Assembly: GCA_007130865.1 (NCBI GenBank) | Contig: SLRR01000165.1 | Span: 1-62,714, forward strand | Origin: Spirochaeta sp. | Lineage (GTDB): Bacteria; Spirochaetota; Spirochaetia; DSM-27196; Alkalispirochaetaceae | Direction: 5' to 3' | Length of the DNA: 62,714 nt | Part shown: positions 18,748 to 28,055 of the stretch, one piece after another | Position numbering within the stretch: the first letter of the stretch is position 1 | Layout: each line of letters starts with the position of its first letter | Position numbers and translations under genes: made by a program | The notes under the pieces: generated by a model | The model's database searches: none | What the model was told of the DNA's origin: nothing | Seen by the model: only the letters and a program-made list of their open reading frames with translations

Positions 18748-21448
18748 ACTCATTCAGCAACTGAATGAACTTCTCAACCAGGAGAAGTGGACCCGGGCGA
18801 CAATAAACAATTACACGGTCGCAAATTTCCAGGAGCTGGACACGATCATCGAGACGACTCGGGAGAGCGGCCTCGAGGATGAAGCGCGGGAAATCTGCGA
18901 GGAACACCTGCAGCACACCAAGAACAGCATCGTTGCGCTTTACATTGCGGGTGTTCTTGATCTCTCCCGTCAGTCCGTGGACGATGCCAACCTCGTACTG
19001 CTGACGCAGATCTTCCTGGACAACCACAAATGGAAGATCGTGGAGTTTCTTGCGAACCGAATTCTGGGGTTCGGTGAGAATAGGACGGCCTTGCGCGTTC
19101 TCGCGGATGTCTACACAAACGAGAACGAGACGGAGAAGCTGCACCAGATCTGGGAGCGGCTCATTCTCGTCGATTTTGAGGAAGCGGATATCGTCCGGCG
19201 TCTCGCGGAGATCAAGGAAGAAGCCGGTGATACGGAGCAGGCGGTCAACTACTACAAAAAGGCGCTGCACCGCTACATTACGCGCAAGACGTTCTCCAGT
19301 GTTAAGGAGATCTGGCACAAACTGGTCTCCCTTGCCCCGGAGGAAACGGAGTTCTTCTACCACGCTGAGACAAAGATCGCCCGTCTCATCAGTTCCGAGC
19401 GGGCTGTACAGCTCCTGGAGGATCTTTATCCGCAGATAAAACAGTCCGGCAACTGGGACCGCGCGATCGAACTGCTCAAGCGTGTTCTCGGGTACGACCC
19501 CAAGAACCACTGGGCACGGAAGGAAATCATCGACTGTTTCCAGGGCAAGTACGCCGATCACAGTAACCTTGAGGAATATATCCGGGTCAGCAACCTGAAC
19601 CAGAGCTGGCGGCCCGTCCACGAAGCGATCGCGGATTTCGAGAAGCACATAGCTTTCGATACGGGTAACTTCGTGTTCCATCGCAGCTGGGGAATCGGGC
19701 GCATTCGTGCGATCAAGGGCGACGATATAACGATTGATTTCGCCAAGAAGCGCGATCACCGTATGTCGCTGAAGATGGCGGTGAACGCCCTGGACGTACT
19801 ACCCAAGGAACATATCTGGGTGCTTCGGGCGGTCTGGAAGAAAGACAAGCTCCGGTCCCTGGTAAAAAAGAACACCGTCTGGGCGCTGAAGACGGTGATC
19901 CGGAGCCTCGGAAACGCGGCGGACATCAAGCGAATCAAAGCGGAGCTCGTGCCGTCGATCCTCACCCCCGGCGAATGGTCCTCCTGGAGCACCAAAGCCC
20001 GGGAGGTACTTCGCACGAATCCTGATTTCGGCATGCTGCCGGATAAGACGGACCACTACACCGTCCGGGACAAACCGGTCTCCTTCGAGGAAAAGACGTT
20101 TAACAAGTTCAAGGCGGACAAGACTTTCTTTGACAGGGTCCGGACCCTCGAGGATTTTCTGGAATACGCCGCTGAGCAGGGTGCGGAGGGACTCGACAGT
20201 GAGTTCTTCCGGGAGATGTACGAGTACTTCGCCGGCATGGTCCGCTCGACGCACGGAGTCAACGAGTACGTGATCTCCTCGATCATCGTCCTGCGTGACC
20301 TGGTGGCACGGTATCCGTTTCTCAAACACGACCTTGAACTGGATTTCGAGACGTTCTACGACCAGATCGATAACGTGGAGGAGGTGTTCTCCCGGATCGA
20401 ATCTCCGACACTGCGGAAGCGGTTTCTCGCGCTGGTGCGGGTAGCCGACAAGAACTGGCCGGAAGTGTACGCGCGGCTTCTGCCGTACCATCTGAGCCGG
20501 GATATGCTGCTTGAGCTGGAGCGGCACGGCAAGCGGCAGATCGTGCTCGACTTTGTCTCCAATGTATACGAGAACTACCGCGCCATGCGGGAGACGTTCG
20601 TCTGGCTTGTCAAGAGCTGTGACGAAGACCCCTGGTTTGAGGAGATCGGCCTCTCCCGGGAGAAGCTTCTCCTGGCGATGACCCACATCTACGATTTGAC
20701 GTTCCGGGATATCGATAACCGAAAGGACGTCAGCCTGAACCGAAAGATCAACAAGCAGATCCAGGCGTACCTGTTTCGGGACAAGAATCTGTCGCGATTC
20801 ATCGCCGACGCAGACGAGGATGCCGTATCCCGACTATTTACGTTGATCTCGGATGTAAAGGAACTGGATCCCAAGGCTCAGATCGAGCTCAAACAGCAGG
20901 TGATGGACCGCTTCCCGGATTTCCACTTCTACGGTGAGGATGAAATCGACCTCGTGGCGTCGCGAAAAGTCCTCTATTGCACGGAACGGATGCTGGAAGC
21001 AAAGCAGGCTGAGTACAACCACCTGCAGCAGGTGGAAGTTCCGGAGAACTCCCGCGAGATCGAGGTGGCCCGTTCATACGGCGACCTGAAGGAGAATGCC
21101 GAGTACAAAGCTGCCATGGAGCGGCAGGACAGCCTGAACAACCGGGCCGCCCGGCTTAAGGAAGAACTCGAACAGGCGCGGACGGTCAAACCGAAGGACG
21201 TATCCACCGGAGAGGTCGCGTTCGGCACGAAGGTTACCATGCGTGATCTGGGAGAGGATCAGGATCTCGTTTACACGATCCTGGGCCCCTGGGAGTCGGA
21301 TCCTAACCAGAACGTGATCAGTTACCTGTCGCCTCTGGGTAAGCGGCTCCTGCGTACTTCTCAGGGCGAGACGCTGGATTTTGAGATCAACGAGAAACGT
21401 TATCACCTGCGGGTGGACTCGATCGAGGTGGCAACGGACCTGCTCTGA
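18716..21448 (+). CDS. greA: giant GreA: transcript cleavage factor with long helical-repeat N-terminus
   Basis: About 910 residues, whereas ordinary GreA is ~158. The C-terminal ~155 residues carry the GreA/GreB parts. They include the coiled-coil tip region with YGDLKENAEYKAAMERQDSL, then the globular domain (FGTKVTMRD...VYTILGPWESDP...YLSPLGKRLL). These stimulate RNA polymerase to cleave backtracked RNA. Residues ~1-750 are TPR/HEAT-like helices with a small beta insert (FHRSWGIGRIRAIKGDDITI) that looks like a CarD/Tudor-type fold. This layout is known from spirochaetal GreA. The start is the ATG at 18716 with GGAG 5 bases upstream. Confidence 0.9.
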   Translation: MTMSTTSTTPELIQQLNELLNQEKWTRATINNYTVANFQELDTIIETTRESGLEDEAREICEEHLQHTKNSIVALYIAGVLDLSRQSVDDANLVLLTQIFLDNHKWKIVEFLANRILGFGENRTALRVLADVYTNENETEKLHQIWERLILVDFEEADIVRRLAEIKEEAGDTEQAVNYYKKALHRYITRKTFSSVKEIWHKLVSLAPEETEFFYHAETKIARLISSERAVQLLEDLYPQIKQSGNWDRAIELLKRVLGYDPKNHWARKEIIDCFQGKYADHSNLEEYIRVSNLNQSWRPVHEAIADFEKHIAFDTGNFVFHRSWGIGRIRAIKGDDITIDFAKKRDHRMSLKMAVNALDVLPKEHIWVLRAVWKKDKLRSLVKKNTVWALKTVIRSLGNAADIKRIKAELVPSILTPGEWSSWSTKAREVLRTNPDFGMLPDKTDHYTVRDKPVSFEEKTFNKFKADKTFFDRVRTLEDFLEYAAEQGAEGLDSEFFREMYEYFAGMVRSTHGVNEYVISSIIVLRDLVARYPFLKHDLELDFETFYDQIDNVEEVFSRIESPTLRKRFLALVRVADKNWPEVYARLLPYHLSRDMLLELERHGKRQIVLDFVSNVYENYRAMRETFVWLVKSCDEDPWFEEIGLSREKLLLAMTHIYDLTFRDIDNRKDVSLNRKINKQIQAYLFRDKNLSRFIADADEDAVSRLFTLISDVKELDPKAQIELKQQVMDRFPDFHFYGEDEIDLVASRKVLYCTERMLEAKQAEYNHLQQVEVPENSREIEVARSYGDLKENAEYKAAMERQDSLNNRAARLKEELEQARTVKPKDVSTGEVAFGTKVTMRDLGEDQDLVYTILGPWESDPNQNVISYLSPLGKRLLRTSQGETLDFEINEKRYHLRVDSIEVATDLL

Positions 21449-21465
21449 CCGCCGGGAAATCGACG

Positions 21466-22914
21466 TTATCGTCCGAGACGTTGCAGCGCTTCCCCGGCAG
21501 TGTCCCGGATAAGTCGATGAGCGCCCTCTTCTTTCAGGGTTTCCAGAACCTCTGAATACTGACGCAGTCCATTCCTGCCTGCCGCTCGGGCGCCGTACAT
21601 CTGGATCACGTAGTTGGGGTGGTTCAGGAGCTGCTCCACCACGGGGGCAACTGCGCGGTCCTCCATCGTGGAAACTGTACGTCCGATCGTATCGAGAATA
21701 CGGCTGTTCGCCGTGTCCCACTCGTGCTGGACGATCTCCGTTACGACCGGAACGGCCCGTTCCGAGGCTGCCCGGAGAGCGACGTCGATCATCGCGCTCC
21801 GCTCCTCCACGTTGCCCCGCCGGTCTGCCATCCGTTCAAGCAGTGATTCCCACGCGTCGGGATCGTCCAGTTCACCCACCGTCCGTATCGCCTCCAGCCG
21901 GACGGGCCGCTCCGGATCGCGGCGCATCATGTATAGAACCGCCGGCACCGCGTCCGTCATCCGACGCTCTCCTACCGTGCGTAACGCGGCGATCCGTACG
22001 CGCCAGAAGGGATCTCGAAGAGAAGCCAGGAGCGCGCGGTTTGTCTCGGCTGTATCAAACGATGTCAGCGCATTCACGGCGTACGCCCTGGTCATAGCTT
22101 CACTTGAATCGAGCTGTCGCAGGATCAGAGGAATTGCGCGTTCATCGCCGAGCCTTCCCAGGGTGTCGATCGCGAACCGCTGCAGAGCGGTTGTGGCTTG
22201 TTCATCTTCACCGATGATCTCGGCGACGAACTCGAACGCTCGTGGATCGCCACGACTGCCCAGCTCCACGAGGATCTGTCCCTGCACATCCTCGGGAATA
22301 CCTGCTTCGTGGTACAACTCGAGTAATTCCTCGATCTTCGCTCCGGCGGAGGAGAAGTAGCGCACGGCCGCCATCCCCCGGATGGGCGGCATCATCCGGC
22401 TCATTTCGACGAGAATCTCCCGAATTTCCTCGTCCGGTTCCGCCTCGGTCTCGCGAAGGTAATGCAGAACAATTGTAATGAGCTCCGAGGGACGTGCAAA
22501 GTACTCGCGAAGGAGGTCGAATGCCCGATCATGGCCGTCGGAAATCTCCAGTTCACGCAGATACTCCGCGGCTCCCTGCAGCACCGCCCGGTCGTTACTC
22601 ATGTTGAACAGGTCCACCACGTCGGGGGCGAGCTCGTCTCGTCGTTCCCGGGTGAGGCGCGGCAGCAGTTCCGCTACGGCGGTATTGATTCCGAAACGCA
22701 GTGTATCCCGCCACTCCTCCAGTTGCGACGGTGTCGCCGGCGGGGCCGCCGGAGCCGCGGGGGTGAGTTCCGCTTCCTGGGCACCCTCTTCCGACGTAAC
22801 CTGCGGGTACAGAGCGGTCGGAACGAGGATAGCCACCACCAGCGCACATACTAGAAACGTCGGCGTTTTATGCAGAACCGTCCGGGAAAGGTGGTTATTA
22901 TTCACGTGTTTCAT
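21466..22914 (-). CDS. secreted HEAT-repeat protein
   Basis: A 482-residue protein with an N-terminal signal peptide or anchor (FLVCALVVAILVPTALYPQ). An Ala/Pro-rich linker follows, then tandem HEAT repeats through most of the protein (for example RFAIDTLGRLGDERAIPLIL, RAYAVNALTSFDTAETNRAL, RIAALRTVGERRMTDAVPAV, RLEAIRTVGELDDPDAWESL). HEAT solenoids scaffold protein contacts; no catalytic residues are visible. The ATG overlaps the murJ stop (ATGA), so it is translated with murJ. It converges on greA. A role in envelope assembly is a guess from the neighbour only. Confidence 0.85.
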   Translation of the reverse strand: MKHVNNNHLSRTVLHKTPTFLVCALVVAILVPTALYPQVTSEEGAQEAELTPAAPAAPPATPSQLEEWRDTLRFGINTAVAELLPRLTRERRDELAPDVVDLFNMSNDRAVLQGAAEYLRELEISDGHDRAFDLLREYFARPSELITIVLHYLRETEAEPDEEIREILVEMSRMMPPIRGMAAVRYFSSAGAKIEELLELYHEAGIPEDVQGQILVELGSRGDPRAFEFVAEIIGEDEQATTALQRFAIDTLGRLGDERAIPLILRQLDSSEAMTRAYAVNALTSFDTAETNRALLASLRDPFWRVRIAALRTVGERRMTDAVPAVLYMMRRDPERPVRLEAIRTVGELDDPDAWESLLERMADRRGNVEERSAMIDVALRAASERAVPVVTEIVQHEWDTANSRILDTIGRTVSTMEDRAVAPVVEQLLNHPNYVIQMYGARAAGRNGLRQYSEVLETLKEEGAHRLIRDTAGEALQRLGR

Positions 22915-24497
22915 TGTTCACTCACTACTGATTCCGGTTTTCGTCGTAAAAGCGCCCGGAGATTAATACCCATCAGGTGGTATACCACAAGTAGAACCAC
23001 CAGGGCCGGTAGCGCTTCGAGGAGCAGAAGGAGAAACGTGGTACCGCTGCTTCCCGCGATCCACCAACGGACGTAGCCGAGGATGCCCAGCACGTACCGC
23101 ACAGAGTACACCGTAATCGCCGCTGCCCCTGAAGCTATTATACCGCGTAGTACCGCGCCCGCCAGCGGTCTGAGGTGAAACTGTGGAACGGCTTTCCGGA
23201 TTGTCCGCAAGAAGAGAATCAGACCCACGGTAAAGGCTATACTGTTGGCCACCGATAACCCCACGACAGCGAGTGCCGTCTCCTTGAGCCAGAGACTCAA
23301 CCCCACGTCCAGTAACATTGTCACCCCCGCTATCTTGAGCGGTGTCCGGTAGTCGTCGAGAGCATAAAAGAACCGTTGCAGGAACGTAAACGCCCCTACA
23401 CTGAACAAACCGAGACTGTACCCGACGAGGACGTTGCCCGCGAGCGTCGTGGCTCTCGCGTCAAAAGCGCCGCGCTGTAATGCCACGGCTATTATCGGAT
23501 GCCCGAGAACTGCCAGGGCTGCTCCGGCGGGCACCAGGAGCAAGGCCAGCGCTCTCAATCCGCCTGCCACGGATCGGGCGAGTCCGGAGTAACTCCCTTC
23601 TACGACCTGGCGGCTCATAAGCGGAAAGAGAACCGTTGTTATGGAAACGCTGAAAATCCCAAAGGGCAGTTGCCAGAAAACCATAGCGTTGGTCAAGGCG
23701 GAACCGCTTCCGTCGGCGAGACCGCTGGCAAAAAAAAGCGATATCTGCTGGTCTATCGCGAAGACGCTGGATGTAGCCAGAACGGGCAGCCACTGCTGGA
23801 GGATGCGACGGAAATAGGGATCCCGGAAACGGAACAACGGTAGCACCGTATAACCGCGGCGCGTCACCGGGAGTATCTGTACGAGAAGTTGTCCCGCCCC
23901 TCCCAGAAGGACGCCCACGGCCATAGAAAAAATGCCGAGGCGTCGGTGAAGAAGCAGGATAGACCCTATAACCGCAAACGAGAAAAGCAGCGGTGCCAGA
24001 GCGGGAACGAGAAAACGCTGGTGGGAGTTCAGCGTTCCCATGAGGACGGCTGCTACTGATATGAGCAGAACGTAGTGGATGAGAAACCGAAAAAGTCTCG
24101 CCGCCAGAATCTGTCGTTCGATCTCAGGAAACGCCAGGATCGTATTTACGATCGGATGAGCAAAGATCGATGCCAGGACCAAGAGTGGGACCAGGATTAC
24201 CAGCTGGAAGCCCAGAAGCTGCCGTACGATTTGTCGCGACCGCCCACCGGAAGGATCCTCCACGTGGCCCCGCGTGAGGACCGGCAGAAAAGCTGAAGAA
24301 AGAGCTCCTTCCGCGAGAAGTTTTCTCAGGTTGTTTGGTATATTGAACACCAGGTTCAGCACGTCTGCATCACCGCTTGCGCCGAAAATCGCACCGATTA
24401 CCGCTATTCTGAGAAAACCGAGAAGCCGGGAGACGAAGGTCGATCCCATCACGATCGCCGCGGAAAAGACGTGGTGCGAGGAGCGTTCCTGCGTCAC
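22911..24497 (-). CDS. murJ: lipid II flippase MurJ (MviN)
   Basis: Polytopic membrane protein of the MOP superfamily that moves lipid II across the inner membrane for peptidoglycan synthesis. At 528 residues it has about 14 predicted helices. It carries the diagnostic N-terminal segment NIPNNLRKLLAEGALSSAFL and conserved arginines in the first helices (FVSRLLGFLR). The GTG start at 24497 overlaps the tgt stop as GTGA. The following HEAT gene overlaps its own stop by ATGA. The family is unmistakable. Confidence 0.95.
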   Translation of the reverse strand: MTQERSSHHVFSAAIVMGSTFVSRLLGFLRIAVIGAIFGASGDADVLNLVFNIPNNLRKLLAEGALSSAFLPVLTRGHVEDPSGGRSRQIVRQLLGFQLVILVPLLVLASIFAHPIVNTILAFPEIERQILAARLFRFLIHYVLLISVAAVLMGTLNSHQRFLVPALAPLLFSFAVIGSILLLHRRLGIFSMAVGVLLGGAGQLLVQILPVTRRGYTVLPLFRFRDPYFRRILQQWLPVLATSSVFAIDQQISLFFASGLADGSGSALTNAMVFWQLPFGIFSVSITTVLFPLMSRQVVEGSYSGLARSVAGGLRALALLLVPAGAALAVLGHPIIAVALQRGAFDARATTLAGNVLVGYSLGLFSVGAFTFLQRFFYALDDYRTPLKIAGVTMLLDVGLSLWLKETALAVVGLSVANSIAFTVGLILFLRTIRKAVPQFHLRPLAGAVLRGIIASGAAAITVYSVRYVLGILGYVRWWIAGSSGTTFLLLLLEALPALVVLLVVYHLMGINLRALLRRKPESVVSEQ

Positions 24498-25699
24498 CGC
24501 GCGTTCTCACTATCGGAAGAGCTGGGGGGATCGGAGGGATTGGTGGTACCGGTGGAAATTGAGCCGCCGGTCGCGCCGTTTTCAAAGTACCGTGCAAGAA
24601 AATCGTCCTTGAACGATGAGAAGCGTCCCTCCGTGATCGCCCGAGCGCTCTCGTCCACGAGCCACTTCATGAAACGCAGGTTGTGCATCGTGGCAAGCAT
24701 GCTCCCGAGTATCTCTTTCGACATGATCAGGTGTCGGAGGTATCCCAGGCTGTACTGGCGGCCTCCAAACGAATCGATCTCCGGGTCCGGGGGATCGTCG
24801 TCGTGAGCAAAGCGGGCGTTTTTAAGGTTGAGCCGTCCCCGGGTCGTAAAGAGCGTCCCGGTCCGTCCCGCCCGTGTAGGAAACACGCAGTCGAACATGT
24901 CTATCCCCTGCTCGATCGCGGAGAGAATGTACTCCGGCGTACCGATACCCATGACGTACCGTGGTTTTTCCCGGGGAAGCAGAGGTGCCGTATGAGCGAG
25001 TATTTCGCAGTAACGCTGGTACGTTTCTCCGACGGAGAGCCCCCCGATCGCGTATCCGGGGCAATCCAGTTCCACTGTGCGCCGTGCCGCCTCCGAGCGA
25101 AGGTCCTCGTAGAAGTTACCTTGAACGATCGCGAAGAGCTGTCCCTCATAACCGGAATCGCGTCGCTCAAGCCACCGTTCCCTGGCCCGTCTGGCCCAGA
25201 GCATCGTTGTCTCCAGAGCATCCCGCGCACCGGACCGGTCCTCGTCCGCGCCGGTACACACGTCCAGTACCATCTGGATATCACTACCGAACGTTGTCTG
25301 GATATCAACGGCCCGTTCCGGCGTGAGCAGATGTTTACTGCCGTCCACGTGGGAACGGAAATGAGCCCCTTCATCGGAGATCTTCCTGAATGGAGCGAGA
25401 CTGAATATCTGATACCCACCGGAGTCGGTAAGAATGTTGTGTTCCCAGGAACTGTACCGATGCAGTCCGCGGAACGTCTCGAGCGTTTCCATTCCCGGGC
25501 GGAGAAAGAGGTGGTACGTGTTGGCCAGGATCAGGCGGTAGCCGAGCTGATGTAGCTGGTCATGGTTCACCGCTTTCACGGTACCGGCAGTGCCCACCGG
25601 CATGAACGCCGGCGTCCGCACCTCCCCATGGGGAAGGCTTAATACGCCGGTGCGGGCGAACGTTTCTTTGTCGCGTGCTTTCTCTCTGAAAATATGCAT
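24494..25699 (-). CDS. tgt: tRNA-guanine transglycosylase lacking the zinc-site cysteines
   Basis: Exchanges guanine-34 of tRNA for preQ1 in queuosine synthesis. The catalytic core is intact: ILANTYHLFLRPG, the general-base/nucleophile motif TDSGGYQIFSL, GGLSVGE, and FDCVFPTRAGRTGTLFT with the second catalytic aspartate. The usual zinc motif CxCxxC is replaced, however. In PEIDSFGGRQYSLGYLRHL the three cysteines are Ile, Ser and Gly; the histidine in MHNLRF remains. The start is the ATG at 25699, nine bases after the upstream permease stop and without a clear ribosome binding site. Any longer reading is unsupported. The queA gene for the next step lies at 52.7 kb. Confidence 0.93.
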   Translation of the reverse strand: MHIFREKARDKETFARTGVLSLPHGEVRTPAFMPVGTAGTVKAVNHDQLHQLGYRLILANTYHLFLRPGMETLETFRGLHRYSSWEHNILTDSGGYQIFSLAPFRKISDEGAHFRSHVDGSKHLLTPERAVDIQTTFGSDIQMVLDVCTGADEDRSGARDALETTMLWARRARERWLERRDSGYEGQLFAIVQGNFYEDLRSEAARRTVELDCPGYAIGGLSVGETYQRYCEILAHTAPLLPREKPRYVMGIGTPEYILSAIEQGIDMFDCVFPTRAGRTGTLFTTRGRLNLKNARFAHDDDPPDPEIDSFGGRQYSLGYLRHLIMSKEILGSMLATMHNLRFMKWLVDESARAITEGRFSSFKDDFLARYFENGATGGSISTGTTNPSDPPSSSDSENAR

Positions 25700-25707
25700 G
25701 GAGTAAT

Positions 25708-26793
25708 TTACGTCTTGGCCGTACGAAACAGAACAACTCCCAACACGGTAAATACTACAACTCCGGTCCAGGCTCCCGCGATTGGTGGTATCAACCCATT
25801 TCCAGCCATCAGCCCGGTTATCATACCGGTGACGTAGTAGACCACGGTTACCACCAGCGAGACAAGCAGGCTCATAAGGAGAATGTTTTTCCTGAAGCGT
25901 CCTCCCATGGAACTGGAGAGAAGCGCCACGATGAACGGTGTCAGAGCAAAGGAGAAGCGGTTGTAGTAATCCGTCAGGGGCCGCCGGAACGGCTGGCCGG
26001 CGTTCCGCAGCGCCGAGACCCATTCACGCGCTTCTTCCAGGGGCATCTCGTCAATATCCCGGGCGACGCGGCGAAAACTCCGGGGATGCAAACCGAACCG
26101 GTCATCGTCGATCCGGTGAAACGGCTCCGCCGTGATTCCTTCCCGCGGTGAGTTGTTCAGGACGCGGTAGTCCGTGCCGTTCTCCCAGACCCAGTTGGTT
26201 CCGTTCCACCTGCCCGTGGAGGCGTTGATCCGGCGCTGGAAAACCCCCTCCCCGTCTCGTTCCACCACGGTGACCCGGGAAAGTTGTTGCGTGGTGTCGT
26301 TGTAATACTCCGCGGAATAGATCACCTGCCCCGCAGGACCACGGACGGTTATATCCGTGTTACTGAACGTACGGGTGATGTTGAGCAACTCTCGGGAAAG
26401 TTCGTTTTTCCGGCGGTACGTGTCGATCACGAGGTGTTCGTGGAAGAAGAAAACACCAAGGCTCAGGAGGATACCCAGTGCGACGATCGGAGCGGTGAAC
26501 CGGTACAGCGGTACTCCTGCACCAAAGACCGCGATCAGTTCGTTGTTGCTGTAGAACGTGCCCAGCGTGAACGCGACCGCGAAGAGAAGCGCGATCGGCA
26601 GGGCGTAGGAGATCGAACGGGGAAGAAAGAGCAGCTGCACACGTAGAATCTGCAGCAGTGGTATCTCGAGGTTGAGATACCGCACCAGGTTGCCAAAGAG
26701 GTCCACCAGCTGGATTATCATAACGAAGAACGCCAGGGCCAGCAAAAAGATCGGCAGGAAGTGTCGAAGGACAAAACGAGTGAGAATTCTCAC
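25708..26793 (-). CDS. lptG: LptF/LptG-family permease (second copy)
   Basis: Inner-membrane permease of the YjgP/YjgQ family, which with LptB drives lipopolysaccharide export. There are six helices in two groups of three (residues ~10-110 and ~280-360) around a periplasmic beta-jellyroll. Conserved elements include SISYALPIALLFAVAFTLG and ELIAVFGAGVPLYRF. It starts at a GTG (26793) that overlaps the stop of the preceding permease (GTGA), with GGAGG 8 bases upstream. Assigning this one as LptG and the other as LptF follows usual gene order and is not proven. A divergent function in a spirochaete that lacks LPS is possible. Confidence 0.85.
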   Translation of the reverse strand: MRILTRFVLRHFLPIFLLALAFFVMIIQLVDLFGNLVRYLNLEIPLLQILRVQLLFLPRSISYALPIALLFAVAFTLGTFYSNNELIAVFGAGVPLYRFTAPIVALGILLSLGVFFFHEHLVIDTYRRKNELSRELLNITRTFSNTDITVRGPAGQVIYSAEYYNDTTQQLSRVTVVERDGEGVFQRRINASTGRWNGTNWVWENGTDYRVLNNSPREGITAEPFHRIDDDRFGLHPRSFRRVARDIDEMPLEEAREWVSALRNAGQPFRRPLTDYYNRFSFALTPFIVALLSSSMGGRFRKNILLMSLLVSLVVTVVYYVTGMITGLMAGNGLIPPIAGAWTGVVVFTVLGVVLFRTAKT

Positions 26794-28055
26794 TGGCGTA
26801 CCCTCCGTACGAACGCTATTATCCCCGCAACGAAGAAGAAGATGTTGGGTAACCACATGGCGAGCGCCGGGGAGACATCGCTCCGCTGGCTTCCAAAAGT
26901 CTGTCCGCCGATCAGCAGTGCCCAGTACATCGTGGCGATTAGTAGTCCGATGCCGAACCCTACTCCTCGACCGCTGCGCCGGCTGAACAACCCCAGGGGG
27001 AACGCGAGAAACACAAAGGAGAGCGCCGCAAAGGGTATGCTGAACTTCTTGTGGTACTCCAGCCGGTAAATCTGAAGAGACCGGTCGTGCGGCTCCTGCC
27101 GGACGCGACGCTGTGTCTCGCGGGCAGCGTCGGAGACGGTGCCTGCCGGGTGCAGTCCCCGGGCGTGGTCCATCGCCAGGATGCCGAGCCGCGAGGTTTC
27201 CAGGGCGAGATCCCGTCGCCAGGATTCAACCCGGGGAAGGAAATCCTCTCTCTTTTCTTCTATCGCGGCATGAACATCACGTGCGCTCATTTCCCGGGGA
27301 CCGGGGCTGCGTAGCGCGACTGTTATATCCTCGAGGAGAATATTGTACCGCATCGTCTCGGCCACGCTGTAATTGTGATCGCTTCCCCGTTCCGCCGAGT
27401 GCATCACTACATCGGTCAGTTCCAGGCCGATCGTGTTGGGATCACCCTCGCGGATAAGCCGTGCTTCCCGGGCGGTAATCACCCGGCGGTGACCCTGCCC
27501 GTCCGTATCGAGGATCGTAAACTGCTCCAGCAACCCGGGCGATACCGCTCCGGTCACGAGGGTATCCTCCTGGTACCGTTTTACCGAGTAAGGTTCCAGT
27601 TCCAGCGCGGGATTGGCGTAGAGCAGCTCCCGGTAGAGCCGCCCGAAGTTCAGCGTTCCCTGGGGCAGGAGGATATCGTTTACTACGAAGGAAAGACCCG
27701 ACAGCACTACGGCCAGTACCAGGACGGGCATGAAAATTCGCCGCAGAGAAAAACCTCCCGCCCGGAGAGCTACGATTTCGTTGTCCGCGGAGAGACGCCC
27801 TACGGCCATAAGCGTTCCCACGAGGGTGGAAAACGGAACCGAAAGCGCGATTATCGAGGGAAGCGAATAGAAAACGAGCCGCGCCACCGCCGGGAATGGT
27901 ACGTCCTTCTGCAGGATGTCCTCCGCGAGCAGCAATAGCTGGTTAACAAAAAAAACGAAGAAGAAGAACGCAAAGGAAACAAAAAAGGAGACGGTAAACT
28001 CGCTTCCGATGTACCGGTACGCGCGGGTTGGTATCCCCCAGGAACGGCGCTTCAT
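26790..28055 (-). CDS. lptF: LptF/LptG-family permease (first copy)
   Basis: The second YjgP/YjgQ-type permease, 421 residues. Membrane helices occur at the N-terminus (FTVSFFVSFAFFFFVFFVNQ, then the pair around residues 60-115) and C-terminus (~340-418). A long periplasmic insert lies between them. The motif SLPSIIALSVPFSTLVGTLM and EIVALRAGGFSLRRIF are typical of the family. Its ATG overlaps the dut stop (ATGA) and its stop overlaps the next permease start (GTGA). The two subunits are thus made in tandem, as expected for a heterodimer. LptF versus LptG is by position only. Confidence 0.85.
   Translation of the reverse strand: MKRRSWGIPTRAYRYIGSEFTVSFFVSFAFFFFVFFVNQLLLLAEDILQKDVPFPAVARLVFYSLPSIIALSVPFSTLVGTLMAVGRLSADNEIVALRAGGFSLRRIFMPVLVLAVVLSGLSFVVNDILLPQGTLNFGRLYRELLYANPALELEPYSVKRYQEDTLVTGAVSPGLLEQFTILDTDGQGHRRVITAREARLIREGDPNTIGLELTDVVMHSAERGSDHNYSVAETMRYNILLEDITVALRSPGPREMSARDVHAAIEEKREDFLPRVESWRRDLALETSRLGILAMDHARGLHPAGTVSDAARETQRRVRQEPHDRSLQIYRLEYHKKFSIPFAALSFVFLAFPLGLFSRRSGRGVGFGIGLLIATMYWALLIGGQTFGSQRSDVSPALAMWLPNIFFFVAGIIAFVRRVRQ

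Noticed and set aside
18623-19759. Long minus-strand frame opposite greA
   Set aside because: No family motif, and the plus-strand GreA fusion explains the coding signal.
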